64,000 bases of DNA from Chromobacterium alkanivorans (lineage in GTDB: Bacteria; Pseudomonadota; Gammaproteobacteria; Burkholderiales; Chromobacteriaceae), in assembly GCF_016937655.1 (NCBI RefSeq), contig NZ_JAFHKL010000004.1, positions 310,001 through 374,000 on the forward strand, read 5' to 3'. The translations under genes and the position numbers were made by a program. Positions 37,653-47,578 of this stretch are shown here, piece by piece (position 1 is the first letter of the stretch; every line of letters begins with the position of its first letter). The notes under the pieces were generated by a model. The model had not been told where the DNA came from. It worked only from the letters and a program-made list of their open reading frames with translations, and ran no database searches.

Positions 37653-38636
37653 TCAAAGCGGCGTCAAATCAAGCTTTTCCAGCAGCTGCCGGTCGGCGTC
37701 CACCTCGGGGTTGCCGGTGGTCAGCAACTTGTCGCCGTAGAAGATGGAATTGGCCCCGGCAAGGAAGCACAAAGCCTGCGTGGACTCATCCATTTCACGG
37801 CGTCCGGCGGACAATCGCACATAGGTTTTGGGCATCACGATGCGGGCCACCGCGATGGTGCGCACAAACTCGGTCCAGTCCAGCGACGCGGCGCCTTCCA
37901 GCGGCGTGCCCTCTACCTTGACCAGCTTGTTGATCGGCACCGATTCCGGTTGCGGCTCAAGATTCGCTAGCTGTGCAATCAGACCTGCGCGATCGTTGCG
38001 GGTTTCATTCATGCCAACAATACCACCGCAGCACACCGACAGACCGGCGCTGCGTACTTTTCCCAAAGTGTCGAGACGATCTTCGTAGTCGCGGGTGGCA
38101 ATGATATCGGAATATTTGTCCGGCGAGGTATCCAGATTGTGATTGTAATAATCCAGGCCCGCCGCCTTCAGTTTTTCCGCCTGGCCTCCTTTCAGCAAGC
38201 CGAAAGTGGCGCAGGTTTCCAGGCCCAAGGCTTTGACTTCCTTGACCATTTCCAGGGTTTTCTCCAGGTCCGCGTCCTTGGGGCCGCGCCAGGCCGCGCC
38301 CATGCAAAAGCGGCTGGCGCCGTTGGCCTTGGCCGCGCGCGCGGCGCTCAAGACCTCGTCCACCGTCAGCATCGGCTGATTGGGCACCGGCGTGTCGTGA
38401 TGCGTCGATTGCGGACAGTAGCCGCAGTCCTCCGGACAGCCGCCGGTCTTGATGGAAATCAGCGTGGACAGCTGCACCTTGGTGGGGTCGAAGAACTGGC
38501 GATGGATCTCGGCGGCGCGAAACACCAGCTCCATGAAGGGCAGCGCCAACAAGGTTTCGATTTCCGCCGCAGTCCAGCTGGGGGACTCCGGGTGCGGGGT
38601 GGCGGAAGGCTTGAATTCGATAGCGGAAGAATGCAT
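37653..38636 (-). CDS. bioB: Biotin synthase BioB
   Basis: Radical SAM enzyme that inserts sulfur into dethiobiotin. It has 327 residues with the cluster motif [13 protein letters not shown] (CxxxCxxC), the [25 protein letters not shown] (in parts) block with [12 protein letters not shown] before it, and [15 protein letters not shown]. It heads the minus-strand biotin run. bioA and bioD are not in the window. I see no E. coli-type BirA operator upstream. Confidence 0.96.
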   Translation of the reverse strand: MHSSAIEFKPSATPHPESPSWTAAEIETLLALPFMELVFRAAEIHRQFFDPTKVQLSTLISIKTGGCPEDCGYCPQSTHHDTPVPNQPMLTVDEVLSAARAAKANGASRFCMGAAWRGPKDADLEKTLEMVKEVKALGLETCATFGLLKGGQAEKLKAAGLDYYNHNLDTSPDKYSDIIATRDYEDRLDTLGKVRSAGLSVCCGGIVGMNETRNDRAGLIAQLANLEPQPESVPINKLVKVEGTPLEGAASLDWTEFVRTIAVARIVMPKTYVRLSAGRREMDESTQALCFLAGANSIFYGDKLLTTGNPEVDADRQLLEKLDLTPL

Positions 38637-38780
38637 GGTCTATCCTGGCTGTGGCCGCTGCCCGGCGCTGGAACACCTTGATCAGGCAAGGATAATTCCA
38701 GCTCGCGCCGTCAGGACCGTCAGAGTGCCACGCCCGGCCGGGCGTGGGGCGAATCAGCGCATCTTGCTGGGGAGGACCTT
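38637..38780. promoter_or_regulatory. Divergent bioB/comF control region with a 20-bp palindrome
   Basis: 144 bp between divergent genes. A perfect palindrome occupies 38729-38748 (half-site CCACGCCCGG). GGGGAGGACCTT before comF contains its ribosome site. No TTGTAAACC-type BirA half sites are visible. Promoters cannot be fixed by eye. Confidence 0.5.
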
Positions 38781-39494
38781 ATGCTGTCAAACCTGAAGAG
38801 ACTCATAATTGACAGTTGCACAATATTTAATCAGCCATGCTGGCTCTGCGGAGACTGGCGGGCAGACCGGGGCTTTTGCGGCGACTGCCGCCGGCAACTG
38901 CCGGCGCTGCCGTCCACGCAATGCGCGCGCTGCGCGGAACCGCTACCCGTCTCCGGCGGCTGCTGCGGCCAATGCCAGCGCCGTCCGCCCGCCTTCGACG
39001 CCTTGTACGCGCCCTACCGCTTCGACTACCCGCTCGCCGCGCTGATCCACGCCTTCAAATACGGAAAACAGCTGCAAATGGGCGCGGCGCTGGGCGGCCT
39101 GCTCGCCGATTTCGCCCGGCCGCGCAGCCCAAAATATCACCTCGTCATTCCCGTTCCATTGGCAAAAGAACGACTTGCCGAGCGCGGTTTCAATCAAAGT
39201 CATGAGCTGGCGAAAGCGATCGCTGCTACAATGGCGAGCCGTTTGAGCGCCGAGTTGTGTTGGCGAAAATACAACACTCCGCCCCAAGCCTCGCTCGGGC
39301 GCGCCGAACGCAGGAAAAACCTTCGCCATGCTTTCGGCGTAAATTGCCGCTGTGACGGGCTTTCCATCGCCATTGTCGATGACGTCGCCACCAGCGGCGC
39401 CACCCTGTCGGCGCTGGCCGAAATTTTGAAAAAACAGGGGGCAAAACGGGTCGATGGCTGGGTGCTCGCCAGGGCCTTTTCTCCTAAAACTTGA
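38781..39494 (+). CDS. comF: ComF family protein (phosphoribosyltransferase fold)
   Basis: 237 residues. N-terminal double zinc finger with four CxxC-type pairs (CWLCGD, CGDC, CARC, CGQC), then a type I PRTase-like domain with YHLVIPVPLAKERLAERGFNQSHELAKAIA (in parts) and the ribose-phosphate site IAIVDDVATSGATL. ComF/GntX proteins act in DNA uptake or nucleotide-linked processes. It is followed after 40 bp by trmL on the same strand, an arrangement common in betaproteobacteria. Confidence 0.92.
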   Translation: MLSNLKRLIIDSCTIFNQPCWLCGDWRADRGFCGDCRRQLPALPSTQCARCAEPLPVSGGCCGQCQRRPPAFDALYAPYRFDYPLAALIHAFKYGKQLQMGAALGGLLADFARPRSPKYHLVIPVPLAKERLAERGFNQSHELAKAIAATMASRLSAELCWRKYNTPPQASLGRAERRKNLRHAFGVNCRCDGLSIAIVDDVATSGATLSALAEILKKQGAKRVDGWVLARAFSPKT

Positions 39495-39534
39495 CCAAGA
39501 TTTTGATTCTTTGGAACAATCCAGCCTGCCAACG

Positions 39535-39999
39535 ATGTTCACTGTAATTCTTTTTCAGCCGGAAATACCGCCCAACACGGGCAATGTGATTCGTTTATGT
39601 GCCAACACCGGCTGTGAACTGCATCTGGTCAAACCCATGGGCTTCCCTTTGGAGGACGCCAAGCTGCGCCGCGCGGGACTCGATTACCACGAGTACGCTC
39701 GCGTAGTGGTTCATGAGGATTGGGCGGCTTGTCAAGAGACTTTGCGCGGACGGCGTATTTTCGCCGCCACCACCAAGGGCTCCGAGCGCCATGACCAGAT
39801 ATCCTATCAACCTGGGGACGTTTTTTTGTTCGGTCCCGAATCCCGCGGTCTGCCGCCTGAAGTGCTGGAGTCTTTGCCTGCCCAGCAGAGGATTCGTTTG
39901 CCGATGCGTCCAGAATCAAGAAGTCTCAATCTTTCGAACGCGGTCGCGGTGACGGTGTTCGAGGCTTGGCGACAGCTCGATTTCGCAGGGGGAAGCTGA
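39535..39999 (+). CDS. trmL: tRNA (cytidine/uridine-34 2'-O)-methyltransferase TrmL
   Basis: SPOUT-family enzyme that methylates the wobble base ribose of tRNA-Leu. It has 154 residues, family length, with FTVILFQPEIPPNTGNVIRLCANTG (in parts), the YHEY region, FGPESRGLPPEVL and the knot-forming C-terminus RLPMRPESRSLNLSNAVAV. I chose ATG 39535 (MFTVILF), the standard start; the open frame begins inside comF. Confidence 0.95.
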   Translation: MFTVILFQPEIPPNTGNVIRLCANTGCELHLVKPMGFPLEDAKLRRAGLDYHEYARVVVHEDWAACQETLRGRRIFAATTKGSERHDQISYQPGDVFLFGPESRGLPPEVLESLPAQQRIRLPMRPESRSLNLSNAVAVTVFEAWRQLDFAGGS

Positions 40000-40049
40000 A
40001 GCGGTTCGCAGATCGGCCCAACAAGGGACTCTGGTAAAGCCCGGACCGA

Positions 40050-40067
40050 GCGCTTGCATGCAAGCGC
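40050..40067. repeat. 18-bp perfect palindrome upstream of rlpA
   Basis: GCGCTTGCATGCAAGCGC, symmetrical over all 18 bases, in the 133-bp trmL-rlpA gap, about 65 bp before rlpA. Could be an operator or the stem of a terminator without a T-run. Confidence 0.5.
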
Positions 40068-40132
40068 GAAGCGCCGACGATCAAACGGCGCGCCGAGTTT
40101 TCGCAGTGGTTCCGACAGCATAAGGGAGATCT

Positions 40133-41005
40133 ATGCAATCAGTACTCCGATGGCTGTGGCTTGTGTTCGTCAGTCTCGTACTCGTGGCCTGTTCCACCGT
40201 GAAGACGGCCAGCGCCACCAACCAGTCGGCCTCCTCGTCGACCGGCAACAAGAAAACCGTTGCCAAGAATGGAGCTTATTTCCAGAACGATGGTCCCGCC
40301 GACCATATTCCGGTCAACCTGAACCTGGTGCCGGACGCCGTGCCGCAGGAAGAGCCGCTGATCAAGTCGGCCAATCTGCCCTACACGGCGCTGGGGATGA
40401 GCTTCCGCCCCGACACGCGCGAAAAGCCCTATCAAGCCACGGGCCGCGCTTCCTGGTACGGCAAGCAGTTCCACGGCCGCAAAACGTCTTCCGGCGAGAA
40501 ATACGATATGTTCGCCATGACCGCCGCCCATCCGACGCTGCCGATCCCGAGCTACGCCCGGGTCACCAATCTGAACAACGGCAAATCCGTGGTGGTGCGG
40601 GTCAATGACCGCGGCCCCTTCCACAAGAGCCGCCTGATGGACCTGTCCTACGCGGCGGCCTATCGCCTGGGCTTCATCAAGCAAGGCAGCGCCAAGATCG
40701 CCATCGAACGCGTGTGGCCGGACGCCGGCGGCGAGAACGTCGCCAGCACCCGTCCCGTCAGCACCGCGCGCCGAGCCGAGGACACGCCCAAGTACCTGCA
40801 ACTGGGCAGCTTCTCCAAACTGGCCAACGCCGAGGCGATGGTCCAGAAAATGCTGGGCGAGATGGACGACAAGTACGAATCCAAGCTCGGCATCGTGAAC
40901 CAGGAAGGCGTCTACAAAGTGCGCCTGGGGCCGTTCCGCTCCAGCGACGCGGTGCGCAACGCCGCCGAGAACCTGCACGTGGAAACCGTGGTCACCAGCC
41001 TGTAA
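40133..41005 (+). CDS. rlpA: Septal ring lytic transglycosylase RlpA (lipoprotein)
   Basis: Outer-membrane lipoprotein that cleaves denuded glycan at the septum. It has 290 residues. Lipobox LVAC with Cys at about 21. The double-psi beta-barrel spans about 100-200: ASWYGKQFHGRKTSSGEKYDMFAMTAAHPTLP (in parts) and VVVRVNDRGPF with the catalytic-type Asp, then RLMDLSYAAAYRLG. A SPOR domain closes the protein (YLQLGSFSKLANAEAMVQKM and VRLGPFRSSDAVRNAAENL). Fits the window's other cell-wall genes, but is not in an operon with them. Confidence 0.94.
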   Translation: MQSVLRWLWLVFVSLVLVACSTVKTASATNQSASSSTGNKKTVAKNGAYFQNDGPADHIPVNLNLVPDAVPQEEPLIKSANLPYTALGMSFRPDTREKPYQATGRASWYGKQFHGRKTSSGEKYDMFAMTAAHPTLPIPSYARVTNLNNGKSVVVRVNDRGPFHKSRLMDLSYAAAYRLGFIKQGSAKIAIERVWPDAGGENVASTRPVSTARRAEDTPKYLQLGSFSKLANAEAMVQKMLGEMDDKYESKLGIVNQEGVYKVRLGPFRSSDAVRNAAENLHVETVVTSL

Positions 41006-41028
41006 ACCGCAAGACGGCGTCCATGACA

Positions 41029-41064
41029 AAGGCGAAGGAGTCATCTCCTTCGCCTTTCTTGTTT
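41029..41064 (+). terminator. Terminator after rlpA
   Basis: AAGGCGAAGGAG (41029-41040), loop TCAT, CTCCTTCGCCTT (41045-41056), then TCTTGTTT. Perfect 12-bp stem, 23 bases after the rlpA stop. Confidence 0.88.
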
Positions 41065-41075
41065 CCGCCGCCGAT

Positions 41076-41103
41076 AAAAAACCCCGGCAAGCTGCTGCCG
41101 GGG
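41076..41103 (-). terminator. Terminator for the minus-strand engB transcript
   Basis: CCCCGGCA-AGCTGC-TGCCGGGG (41082-41103). On the minus strand it is followed by TTTTTT (complement of 41076-41081). It lies 80 bases beyond the engB stop. Confidence 0.85.
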
Positions 41104-41184
41104 TAAGCCTGATCCATCCAGGCCCCGCTCAGGGAGGCAAGCGGGAGGTGTTGGCCACCTGCTTGTTTAGGTGGAGGCCTGTTC

Positions 41185-41817
41185 CTAAAGTTCCGGCGGC
41201 GCGGCCTCGTCCTCGGCCGGCTGTCCCATGTGCTGGTCGAACCAGCCGTTCACCACCCGCTCCACGTCCTCCACCCCGCTTTTCTTCAGGCTGGAGAACA
41301 TCTGCACGCTAACGTCCGGATAGTCATTCAGCTCGCGCTTGACCAGGGCCAGCACCTTGGATTGCTCCTGGCGCGACAGCTTGTCGGCTTTGGACAACAG
41401 GATGTGCACCGGCCGCCGGGTCACGCGGAAGAACTCCAGCATCTTGCGGTCCAGCTCTTTCAAGGGATGGCGCGCGTCCATGATCAACAGCAGGCCGATC
41501 AGGCTCTGGCGCGATTGCAGATAGCGTCCCAGCAGCTCCACCCAGTGCGCGCGCACCGCTTCCGGCACCTCGGCATAGCCATAACCGGGTAAATCGACTA
41601 GAAAACATTCGTTGCCCAGCTCAAAAAAATTGATGTGCTGGGTGCGGCCCGGCGTCTTGGACACCCGCGCCAGACGGGCGTGATTGGCCAGTGTGTTGAT
41701 GGCGCTGGACTTGCCGGCGTTGGAGCGGCCCACGAAGGCGACCTCCGCGCGGGTGGGCGGCAAGTCCTTCATGTGGTTGACGGTGGTATAAAATCGGGCG
41801 TTTTGAAAAGTCGACAT
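41185..41817 (-). CDS. engB: Ribosome biogenesis GTPase EngB (YihA/YsxC)
   Basis: Essential TRAFAC GTPase in large-subunit assembly. It has 210 residues. G1 as [16 protein letters not shown], switch region [12 protein letters not shown]3 in [16 protein letters not shown]4 as [10 protein letters not shown]. Divergent from the cytochrome c4 gene. The acidic C-terminal tail (EDEAAP) is not conserved in the family. Confidence 0.95.
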   Translation of the reverse strand: MSTFQNARFYTTVNHMKDLPPTRAEVAFVGRSNAGKSSAINTLANHARLARVSKTPGRTQHINFFELGNECFLVDLPGYGYAEVPEAVRAHWVELLGRYLQSRQSLIGLLLIMDARHPLKELDRKMLEFFRVTRRPVHILLSKADKLSRQEQSKVLALVKRELNDYPDVSVQMFSSLKKSGVEDVERVVNGWFDQHMGQPAEDEAAPPEL

Positions 41818-41908
41818 AGTAGTAAGGGTGAAATCAGTTGGTATAGAATAGCAGGTTTGAAATTGCCACTTTTACAGATATTTAGGGATAGCCCCTAAAG
41901 GAGCGACC

Positions 41909-42526
41909 ATGAAACGTATGATGCTGTTGGCGATGGCGGCTGCAACCCTGGCCGGAAACGCGTTGGCGGCTACGCCGGTAGCCGTCAAGGCGGACCCGGT
42001 GAAGGCCAAACAGATCGTAGAAACGGTTTGCGCGGCTTGCCACGGCACTGACGGCAACAGCGTAGCCGCGGCCAATCCCACGCTGGCGGGTCAGAACGCG
42101 CACTATCTGTACACCCAGTTGAAAGCGTTCAAGGCCGGCGTGCGCAAGGACCCGACCATGCTGGGTATGGCCTCCATGCTGTCCGAAGACGATATGCGCA
42201 ACGTCGCCGCCTACTACAGCGAGCAGAAGCCCAAGGACCGCGAAGCCTCCGACAAGACGCAAATGCCGCTGGGCGCCAAGATCTACCGCGTCGGCAACGC
42301 CGGCACCCAAGTGCCCGCCTGTATGTCCTGCCACGGCCCCGCCGGCAAGGGCCTGCCCGACCAGTACCCGCGCCTGGGCAGCCAGCACGCCGGCTACATC
42401 GTCAAGCAGCTGAACGAATTCAAGGGCGGCGCCAACCGCAAGAACGGCCCGATGCAGGACATCGCCAATCGCATGAGCGACGCCGAAATGAAGGCGGTGG
42501 CCGAGTACATTTCCGGCTTGCGCTAA
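41909..42526 (+). CDS. Cytochrome c4, periplasmic dihaem
   Basis: Dihaem electron carrier between bc1-type complexes and terminal oxidases. It has 205 residues with signal peptide (MKRMMLLAMAAATLAGNALA). Two CxxCH haem sites, CAACHGTDGNS and CMSCHGPAGKG, each followed later by an axial methionine candidate (MLGMASML; GPMQDIANRM). Upstream AAAGGAGCG ribosome site. Directly followed by the ResB/CcsB haem-attachment genes, a typical betaproteobacterial order. Confidence 0.95.
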   Translation: MKRMMLLAMAAATLAGNALAATPVAVKADPVKAKQIVETVCAACHGTDGNSVAAANPTLAGQNAHYLYTQLKAFKAGVRKDPTMLGMASMLSEDDMRNVAAYYSEQKPKDREASDKTQMPLGAKIYRVGNAGTQVPACMSCHGPAGKGLPDQYPRLGSQHAGYIVKQLNEFKGGANRKNGPMQDIANRMSDAEMKAVAEYISGLR

Positions 42527-42694
42527 GCGTTGAGCAGCCCGGCCGCCACCGGCCGAGCCTGACGGCCCCTCAGGGGCCGCCCCTGCGGGGGCTCCGCCGC
42601 CCGCGCTCCGGGGCGCGCCGGCAACTTTGGCCGGCACGCCGGCTCAAAAGGGAAGACTCGTCAACGAGCTTTCCTTTTTGCACTTTACGCCACT

Positions 42695-44713
42695 ATGAAA
42701 AAAACTAGCCGCAACAGCCTGGCTCACGCCTGGTATGAGTTGCTAAGCTCGATGCGCTTCGCCATCGGTCTGTTGACGATACTGGCCATCGCCTCGGTCA
42801 TCGGGACGGTTCTGAAACAGAACGAACCCTATCCCAATTACGCCTTCGAATTCGGGCAATTCTGGTTTCAAGCGTTTGAATGGCTAGGCTTGTACGACGT
42901 CTACCATTCGGCGTGGTTCCTGACCATTCTCGCCTTCCTGGTGCTGTCCACCAGCTTGTGCATTCTGCGCAACGGCCCCGGCTTCATCAAGGAAATGCGC
43001 GCCTACCGCGAAAAGGCCTCCGACAACTCGCTGGCGGCGATGAAGCACAGCGCCAGCTTCGAGGCCGAAGGCTTCGACGCCGACGCGGCGCGCGCCTATC
43101 TGCAGGCCCAGGGCTTCCGCCTCAAGGAGCAGCCGCGCGCTGACGGCGGCCTGGTGCTGGCGGCCAAGAAAGGCGCGGCCGGCAAGCTGGGTTATTTCTT
43201 CGCCCACATCGCGCTGGTGGTGATCTGCATCGGCGGCCTGCTGGACGGCAACCTGCCCTTGAAAATCGGCGAGCTGACCGGCCAGGTGGTGCCGGAGACC
43301 CGCGATGTGCCGCAGAACCAGATTCCGGCGGCCAGCCGCTTGAGCTCGAACAATCTGTCCTTCCGCGGCAACGTGACCATCGCGGAGAACAAAAGCGCCG
43401 ACGTCACCTTCCTCAACGCCGGCAACGGCTATCTGGTGCAGGAACTGCCCTTCATCATCACCTTGAAGAAATTCCACGTCGACTACTACAGCAACGGCAT
43501 GCCCAAGCTGTTCGCCAGCGACATCGTGGTCACCGACAAGGCCAGCGGCAAGACCACCGAAGCCACGGTCAAGGTCAACCACCCGCTGATCGTGGACGGC
43601 ATCGCCATCTACCAGTCCAGCTTCGGCGACGGCGCGTCCCCGCTCAAGTTCAAGGCCTGGAACCTGGCCGCGCCGCAGGCGCGCCCTACCGAGGTTCCGG
43701 CGGTGTCGATGTCCAGCCAGCCGCTGAAGGCCAACGGCAAGGATTACACGCTGGAAGTGGGCGAGCTGCGCGTCTTCAACATCGAGAACATCGGCAAACC
43801 CCAGGAAGGACAGCGCACCCTGTCGCAACGCATGCACGACGCGCGCGAGGTCAAGCAGGACAAGCAGCTGAAAAACCAGGGGCCGTCGATCAGCTTCAAG
43901 CTGCGCGACGCCCAGGGCCAGGCGGTGGAGTTCATGCATTACATGGCGCCGATTCAGCAGGACGGCGCCAGCTATCTGATGGCCGGCGTGCGCAAGACCG
44001 TGGCCGAGCCGTTCCAGTACGTGCGCATCCCGCTGGACGAGGAGATGAGCGTGGAGCGCTTCATGCGCCTGCGCGCCGCGCTGCAAGACCCGGCGCGCTA
44101 CGACGAGATCGCCCGCCGCGCCGCGCACAAGGCGCTGAAAGGCGACGCCATCAGCCCGGCGATGCAGCAGCAGTTCACCGACAGCGTCAAATGGGTGCTG
44201 GCGCGCTTCGGCGACAGCGGCTTCGTCGGCCTGGAGAAGTTCCTGGACGACCGCGTGCCGCAGGACAAGCGCCAGGCGGTGGCGCAAACCTATATCAAGA
44301 TCCTGCAAGGCGCGGTGGTGGACGTGATGTCGGTGGCCGACGAAAAAGCCGGCCTGCCGCCGATGAAGCTGGACAGCGAGCATTACCGCTTCCTGCTGGA
44401 CAGCCTGGTGGCGGTCAGCTCGCTGCACGACTACGGCGCGCCGGTGTTCCTGCAGTTGGAGGGCTTCGAGCAGGTGCAGGCTTCCGGCCTGCAACTGACC
44501 CGCTCGCCCGGCAAGACCTTGGTCTATCTGGGCTCGGTGCTGCTGGTCTTCGGCATCATCCTGATGTTCTACGTGCGCGAGCTGCGCCTGTGGGTGCGCG
44601 TCAACGGTTCCAAAGTACGGGTCGCGATGACGTCAAACCGGCATAATCGCGATCTGGACGGCGACTTTGCGCGCCATACTCAACTTATCAAACAGCTGGT
44701 ACGAGGTGCATGA
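42695..44713 (+). CDS. resB: Cytochrome c biogenesis protein ResB (Ccs1)
   Basis: System II cytochrome c assembly, holding apocytochrome and haem at the outer face of the inner membrane. It has 672 residues. N-terminal spans with AWYELLSSMRFAIGLLTILAIASVIGTVLKQNEPYPNY (in parts), WFLTILAFLVLSTSLCILR, a third span KLGYFFAHIALVVICIGGLLDG, a large periplasmic domain (about 190-600), and a final span (TLVYLGSVLLVFGIILMFYVRELRLWV). Its stop overlaps the ccsB start (ATGA). Confidence 0.95.
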   Translation: MKKTSRNSLAHAWYELLSSMRFAIGLLTILAIASVIGTVLKQNEPYPNYAFEFGQFWFQAFEWLGLYDVYHSAWFLTILAFLVLSTSLCILRNGPGFIKEMRAYREKASDNSLAAMKHSASFEAEGFDADAARAYLQAQGFRLKEQPRADGGLVLAAKKGAAGKLGYFFAHIALVVICIGGLLDGNLPLKIGELTGQVVPETRDVPQNQIPAASRLSSNNLSFRGNVTIAENKSADVTFLNAGNGYLVQELPFIITLKKFHVDYYSNGMPKLFASDIVVTDKASGKTTEATVKVNHPLIVDGIAIYQSSFGDGASPLKFKAWNLAAPQARPTEVPAVSMSSQPLKANGKDYTLEVGELRVFNIENIGKPQEGQRTLSQRMHDAREVKQDKQLKNQGPSISFKLRDAQGQAVEFMHYMAPIQQDGASYLMAGVRKTVAEPFQYVRIPLDEEMSVERFMRLRAALQDPARYDEIARRAAHKALKGDAISPAMQQQFTDSVKWVLARFGDSGFVGLEKFLDDRVPQDKRQAVAQTYIKILQGAVVDVMSVADEKAGLPPMKLDSEHYRFLLDSLVAVSSLHDYGAPVFLQLEGFEQVQASGLQLTRSPGKTLVYLGSVLLVFGIILMFYVRELRLWVRVNGSKVRVAMTSNRHNRDLDGDFARHTQLIKQLVRGA

Positions 44714-45858
44714 TGGAACTGGCCCACGCTTCTTTCTCGCGGCAGCCGCTACTGAAACGGCTGAACCTGGCCGACTGGCTCTACGCGCTGCTGGTGCTGG
44801 GCGCCGCCGGCTACAGCTACGCGCTGTACAACCATTACATGGACGGCTACGAGCAGGCCATCCTGGCCGGCTCGGCGCTGGGCCTGATCGGCCTGGGCTG
44901 GTTCTGGAAATCCTGGCGCTGGTTCTTCCCGCTGGCCGGCTGTATCTCGCTGCTGGCGATCCAGGTCTACCAGCATGAGCTGGCGCGCGGCCAGACCGCC
45001 TTCCTGCTCAAATACATGCTGTCCAGCCAGTCCTCCATCATGTGGATGTGCACGCTGTTCTTCCTGGCGGCCTTTTCGTACTGGGTCGGCTTGCTGACCC
45101 GCTCCGACACCCTGAACCGCATGGGCAGCGGCCTGACCTGGGCCGCGTCGGTGATGGGCCTGGCGGGCCTGTTCACCCGCTGGTACGAAAGCTATCTGAT
45201 CAGCCCGGACATCGGCCACATCCCGGTGTCCAATCTGTACGAAGTCTTCGTGCTGTTCACGCTGATCACCGCGCTGATGTATCTGTACTACGAAGCCAAG
45301 TACGCGGCGCGGCAGATGGGCGCCTTCGTGCTGCTGGTGATCTGCGCCTCGGTCGGCTTCATCCTGTGGTACACCTTCGATCGCCAGGCCCACGAGATCC
45401 AGCCGCTGATCCCGGCGCTGCAATCCTGGTGGATGAAGATACACGTGCCGGCCAACTTCGTCGGTTACGGCGCCTTCGCCATCGCCGCCATGCTCGGCAT
45501 CGCCGAACTGCTGGCGCTGAAGGGCTGGCTCAAGGACAAGCTGCCGCCGGCCGAGGTGCTGGACGAGGTGATGTACAAGGCCATCGCCGTCGGCTTCCTG
45601 TTCTTCACCATCGCCACCATTCTGGGCGCGATGTGGGCCGCCGACGCCTGGGGCGGCTACTGGAGCTGGGACCCGAAGGAGACCTGGGCCCTGATCGTGT
45701 GGCTGAACTACGCCGCCTGGCTGCACATCCGCCTGGTCAAGGGCTGGCGCGGCGCGGCGCTGGCCTGGTGGGCGGTGGTGGGCCTGTTCGTCACCAGCTT
45801 CGCCTTCCTCGGCGTCAATATGTTCCTGGCCGGCCTGCACTCCTACGGCGGCCTGTAA
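44710..45858 (+). CDS. ccsB: Cytochrome c biogenesis protein CcsB (CcsA/ResC type)
   Basis: Haem-exporting and attaching partner of ResB. It has 382 residues with about eight spans and the tryptophan-rich haem-handling motif WGGYWSWDPKETWALIVWLNYAAWLHIRL (in parts); flanking histidines are visible in DIGHIPVSNLYE and MKIHVPANFVGY. Two consecutive ATGs; the first overlaps the resB stop. A good terminator follows. Confidence 0.95.
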   Translation: MMELAHASFSRQPLLKRLNLADWLYALLVLGAAGYSYALYNHYMDGYEQAILAGSALGLIGLGWFWKSWRWFFPLAGCISLLAIQVYQHELARGQTAFLLKYMLSSQSSIMWMCTLFFLAAFSYWVGLLTRSDTLNRMGSGLTWAASVMGLAGLFTRWYESYLISPDIGHIPVSNLYEVFVLFTLITALMYLYYEAKYAARQMGAFVLLVICASVGFILWYTFDRQAHEIQPLIPALQSWWMKIHVPANFVGYGAFAIAAMLGIAELLALKGWLKDKLPPAEVLDEVMYKAIAVGFLFFTIATILGAMWAADAWGGYWSWDPKETWALIVWLNYAAWLHIRLVKGWRGAALAWWAVVGLFVTSFAFLGVNMFLAGLHSYGGL

Positions 45859-45877
45859 CAAGCGGCTGACGATCCCA

Positions 45878-45899
45878 CCCCGCCGCGGCGGGGTTTTTT
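45878..45899 (+). terminator. Terminator after ccsB
   Basis: CCCCGCC-GC-GGCGGGG followed by six T, 20 bases after the ccsB stop. Confidence 0.9.
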
Positions 45900-45929
45900 C
45901 TTGCCGGCGCGGCCGGGCGCGACGGATTT

Positions 45930-45959
45930 TTGTTAATCGCGCCCCGACTGTGCTATTTT
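45930..45959 (+). promoter_or_regulatory. Probable promoter of the TerC-family gene
   Basis: TTGTTA (45930-45935), 18-bp spacer, TATTTT (45954-45959), in an AT-richer patch 39 bases before the start codon. The leader is too short for a yybP-ykoY manganese riboswitch. Confidence 0.5.
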
Positions 45960-45997
45960 TACCCCGTTTTTATTTATAAGGAATCTTCGTTTTCATC

Positions 45998-47578
45998 ATG
46001 GACGTTTCGTGGCTGTCTGACCCTTCCGCCTGGCTTGGCCTCCTCACGCTGATCATCCTGGAGGTGGTGCTGGGCGTTGACAACCTGATCTTCGTCGCCA
46101 TCCTGGCGGAAAAGCTCCCCCCGCACCAACGCGACCGCGCCCGCATCACCGGCCTGTCCCTCGCCCTGATCATGCGCCTGCTGCTGCTGGCCAGCATCTC
46201 CTGGCTGGTGACGCTGACTTCGCCGCTGTTCCACGTGCTCAGCCAACCGTTCTCCGGACGCGATCTCATCATGCTGGGCGGCGGCGTGTTCCTGTTGTTC
46301 AAAGCCACCACGGAACTGCACGAACGCCTGGAAGGCGTGGATGAAGTGAAGAGCAACGGCCAGAAGGCTTACGCCGCCTTCGGCACCGTCGTCGCCCAGA
46401 TCCTGGTGCTGGACGCGGTATTCTCCATCGACTCGGTGGTCACCGCCATCGGCATGGCCGAACACCTGCCGGTGATGATGCTGGCCGTCATCGTCGCCAT
46501 GCTGATGATGATCGCCGCCAGCAAACCGCTGACCGCCTTCGTCAACGCCCACCCCACCGTGGTGATGCTGTGTCTGGGCTTCCTGCTGATGATCGGCTTC
46601 AGCCTGGTGGCGGAAGGCTTCGGCTTCCACATTCCCAAGGGCTATCTGTACGCGGCGATCGGCTTCTCGGTATTGATCGAAGCCTTCAACCAGGTATCGC
46701 AAGCCAACCGCATCCGCTACCTGAACCGCAACCAGTCCTTGCGCGAACGCACCGCCAACGCGGTGCTGAGCCTGATGGGCAGCAAGCTGACCAGCCCCAG
46801 CGCCGACGAAGGCAAGGTGGAGGACAGCAAGGACGCCGAGCCGCAAGAGGCTTTCGCCCAGAACGAGCGCGCGATGATACACAGCGTGCTGACCCTGGCC
46901 GAGCGGCCGATCCGCGTGATCGCCACGCCGCGCGCCGACGTGCATCGCCTGGACCTGAGCCAGAGCCAGGACGCGCAGCGCAAAGTGCTGCGCGACAGCC
47001 CCTACTCGCGGCTGGTGGTGATCAAGGACGGCAGCATCGACGAGCCGCTGGGCATCGTCGCGCGCAAGGACCTGCTGACCCAGTTGCTGGACGGCGGCGA
47101 AATGAACATCGACGCCGCGCTGCGCCAGCCGCTGGTGCTGCCGGAAACCGTCACCGTGCTCAAGGCGCTGGAGAGCTTCCGTCAGCACTCGGCGGACATG
47201 GCCTTCGTGGTCAACGAGTTCGGCAGCCTGGAAGGCATCGTCACCCAGAAAGACCTGATGGAAGCGATCGCCGGCGAATTCCCGGAAGAGCACGAGCGCC
47301 ATGAGCTGCCGGCCATCGTGCAGCAGGCCGACGGCAGCTTCGACGTGGAAGGCAGCCTGGAGCTGGTGACGCTGGAACAGCACATCGCGCTGGGCGACTT
47401 CGAGGACGAAGACTTCCACACCGTGGCCGGCCTGCTAATGGACTGCCTGGAGCGCATCCCGCGCGAAGGCGATGAGATCACCGTCGGCGAATGGAGGCTG
47501 CGCGTCACCGTGCAAAAGGGCAACCGCACCGAGCGGGTGCTGATCAGCCCGCTGGCCAACCTGGATGCCAGCATCTAA
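45998..47578 (+). CDS. TerC family membrane protein with CBS pair and CorC/HlyC domain
   Basis: 526 residues, YoaE/YegH type. TerC region of about seven spans (1-235) with [24 protein letters not shown] (in parts), the GVDN motif and a matching [14 protein letters not shown] acidic motif, both expected to line a metal path. Then a CBS pair (about 300-430, with [21 protein letters not shown]) and a C-terminal CorC/HlyC domain ([20 protein letters not shown]). Suggests metal efflux, perhaps manganese, but metal and direction are not shown. Confidence 0.92.
   Translation: MDVSWLSDPSAWLGLLTLIILEVVLGVDNLIFVAILAEKLPPHQRDRARITGLSLALIMRLLLLASISWLVTLTSPLFHVLSQPFSGRDLIMLGGGVFLLFKATTELHERLEGVDEVKSNGQKAYAAFGTVVAQILVLDAVFSIDSVVTAIGMAEHLPVMMLAVIVAMLMMIAASKPLTAFVNAHPTVVMLCLGFLLMIGFSLVAEGFGFHIPKGYLYAAIGFSVLIEAFNQVSQANRIRYLNRNQSLRERTANAVLSLMGSKLTSPSADEGKVEDSKDAEPQEAFAQNERAMIHSVLTLAERPIRVIATPRADVHRLDLSQSQDAQRKVLRDSPYSRLVVIKDGSIDEPLGIVARKDLLTQLLDGGEMNIDAALRQPLVLPETVTVLKALESFRQHSADMAFVVNEFGSLEGIVTQKDLMEAIAGEFPEEHERHELPAIVQQADGSFDVEGSLELVTLEQHIALGDFEDEDFHTVAGLLMDCLERIPREGDEITVGEWRLRVTVQKGNRTERVLISPLANLDASI

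Noticed and set aside
45860-45997. A yybP-ykoY manganese riboswitch before the TerC-family gene
   Set aside because: The leader after the predicted promoter is only about 30-40 bases and lacks the expected conserved loops.
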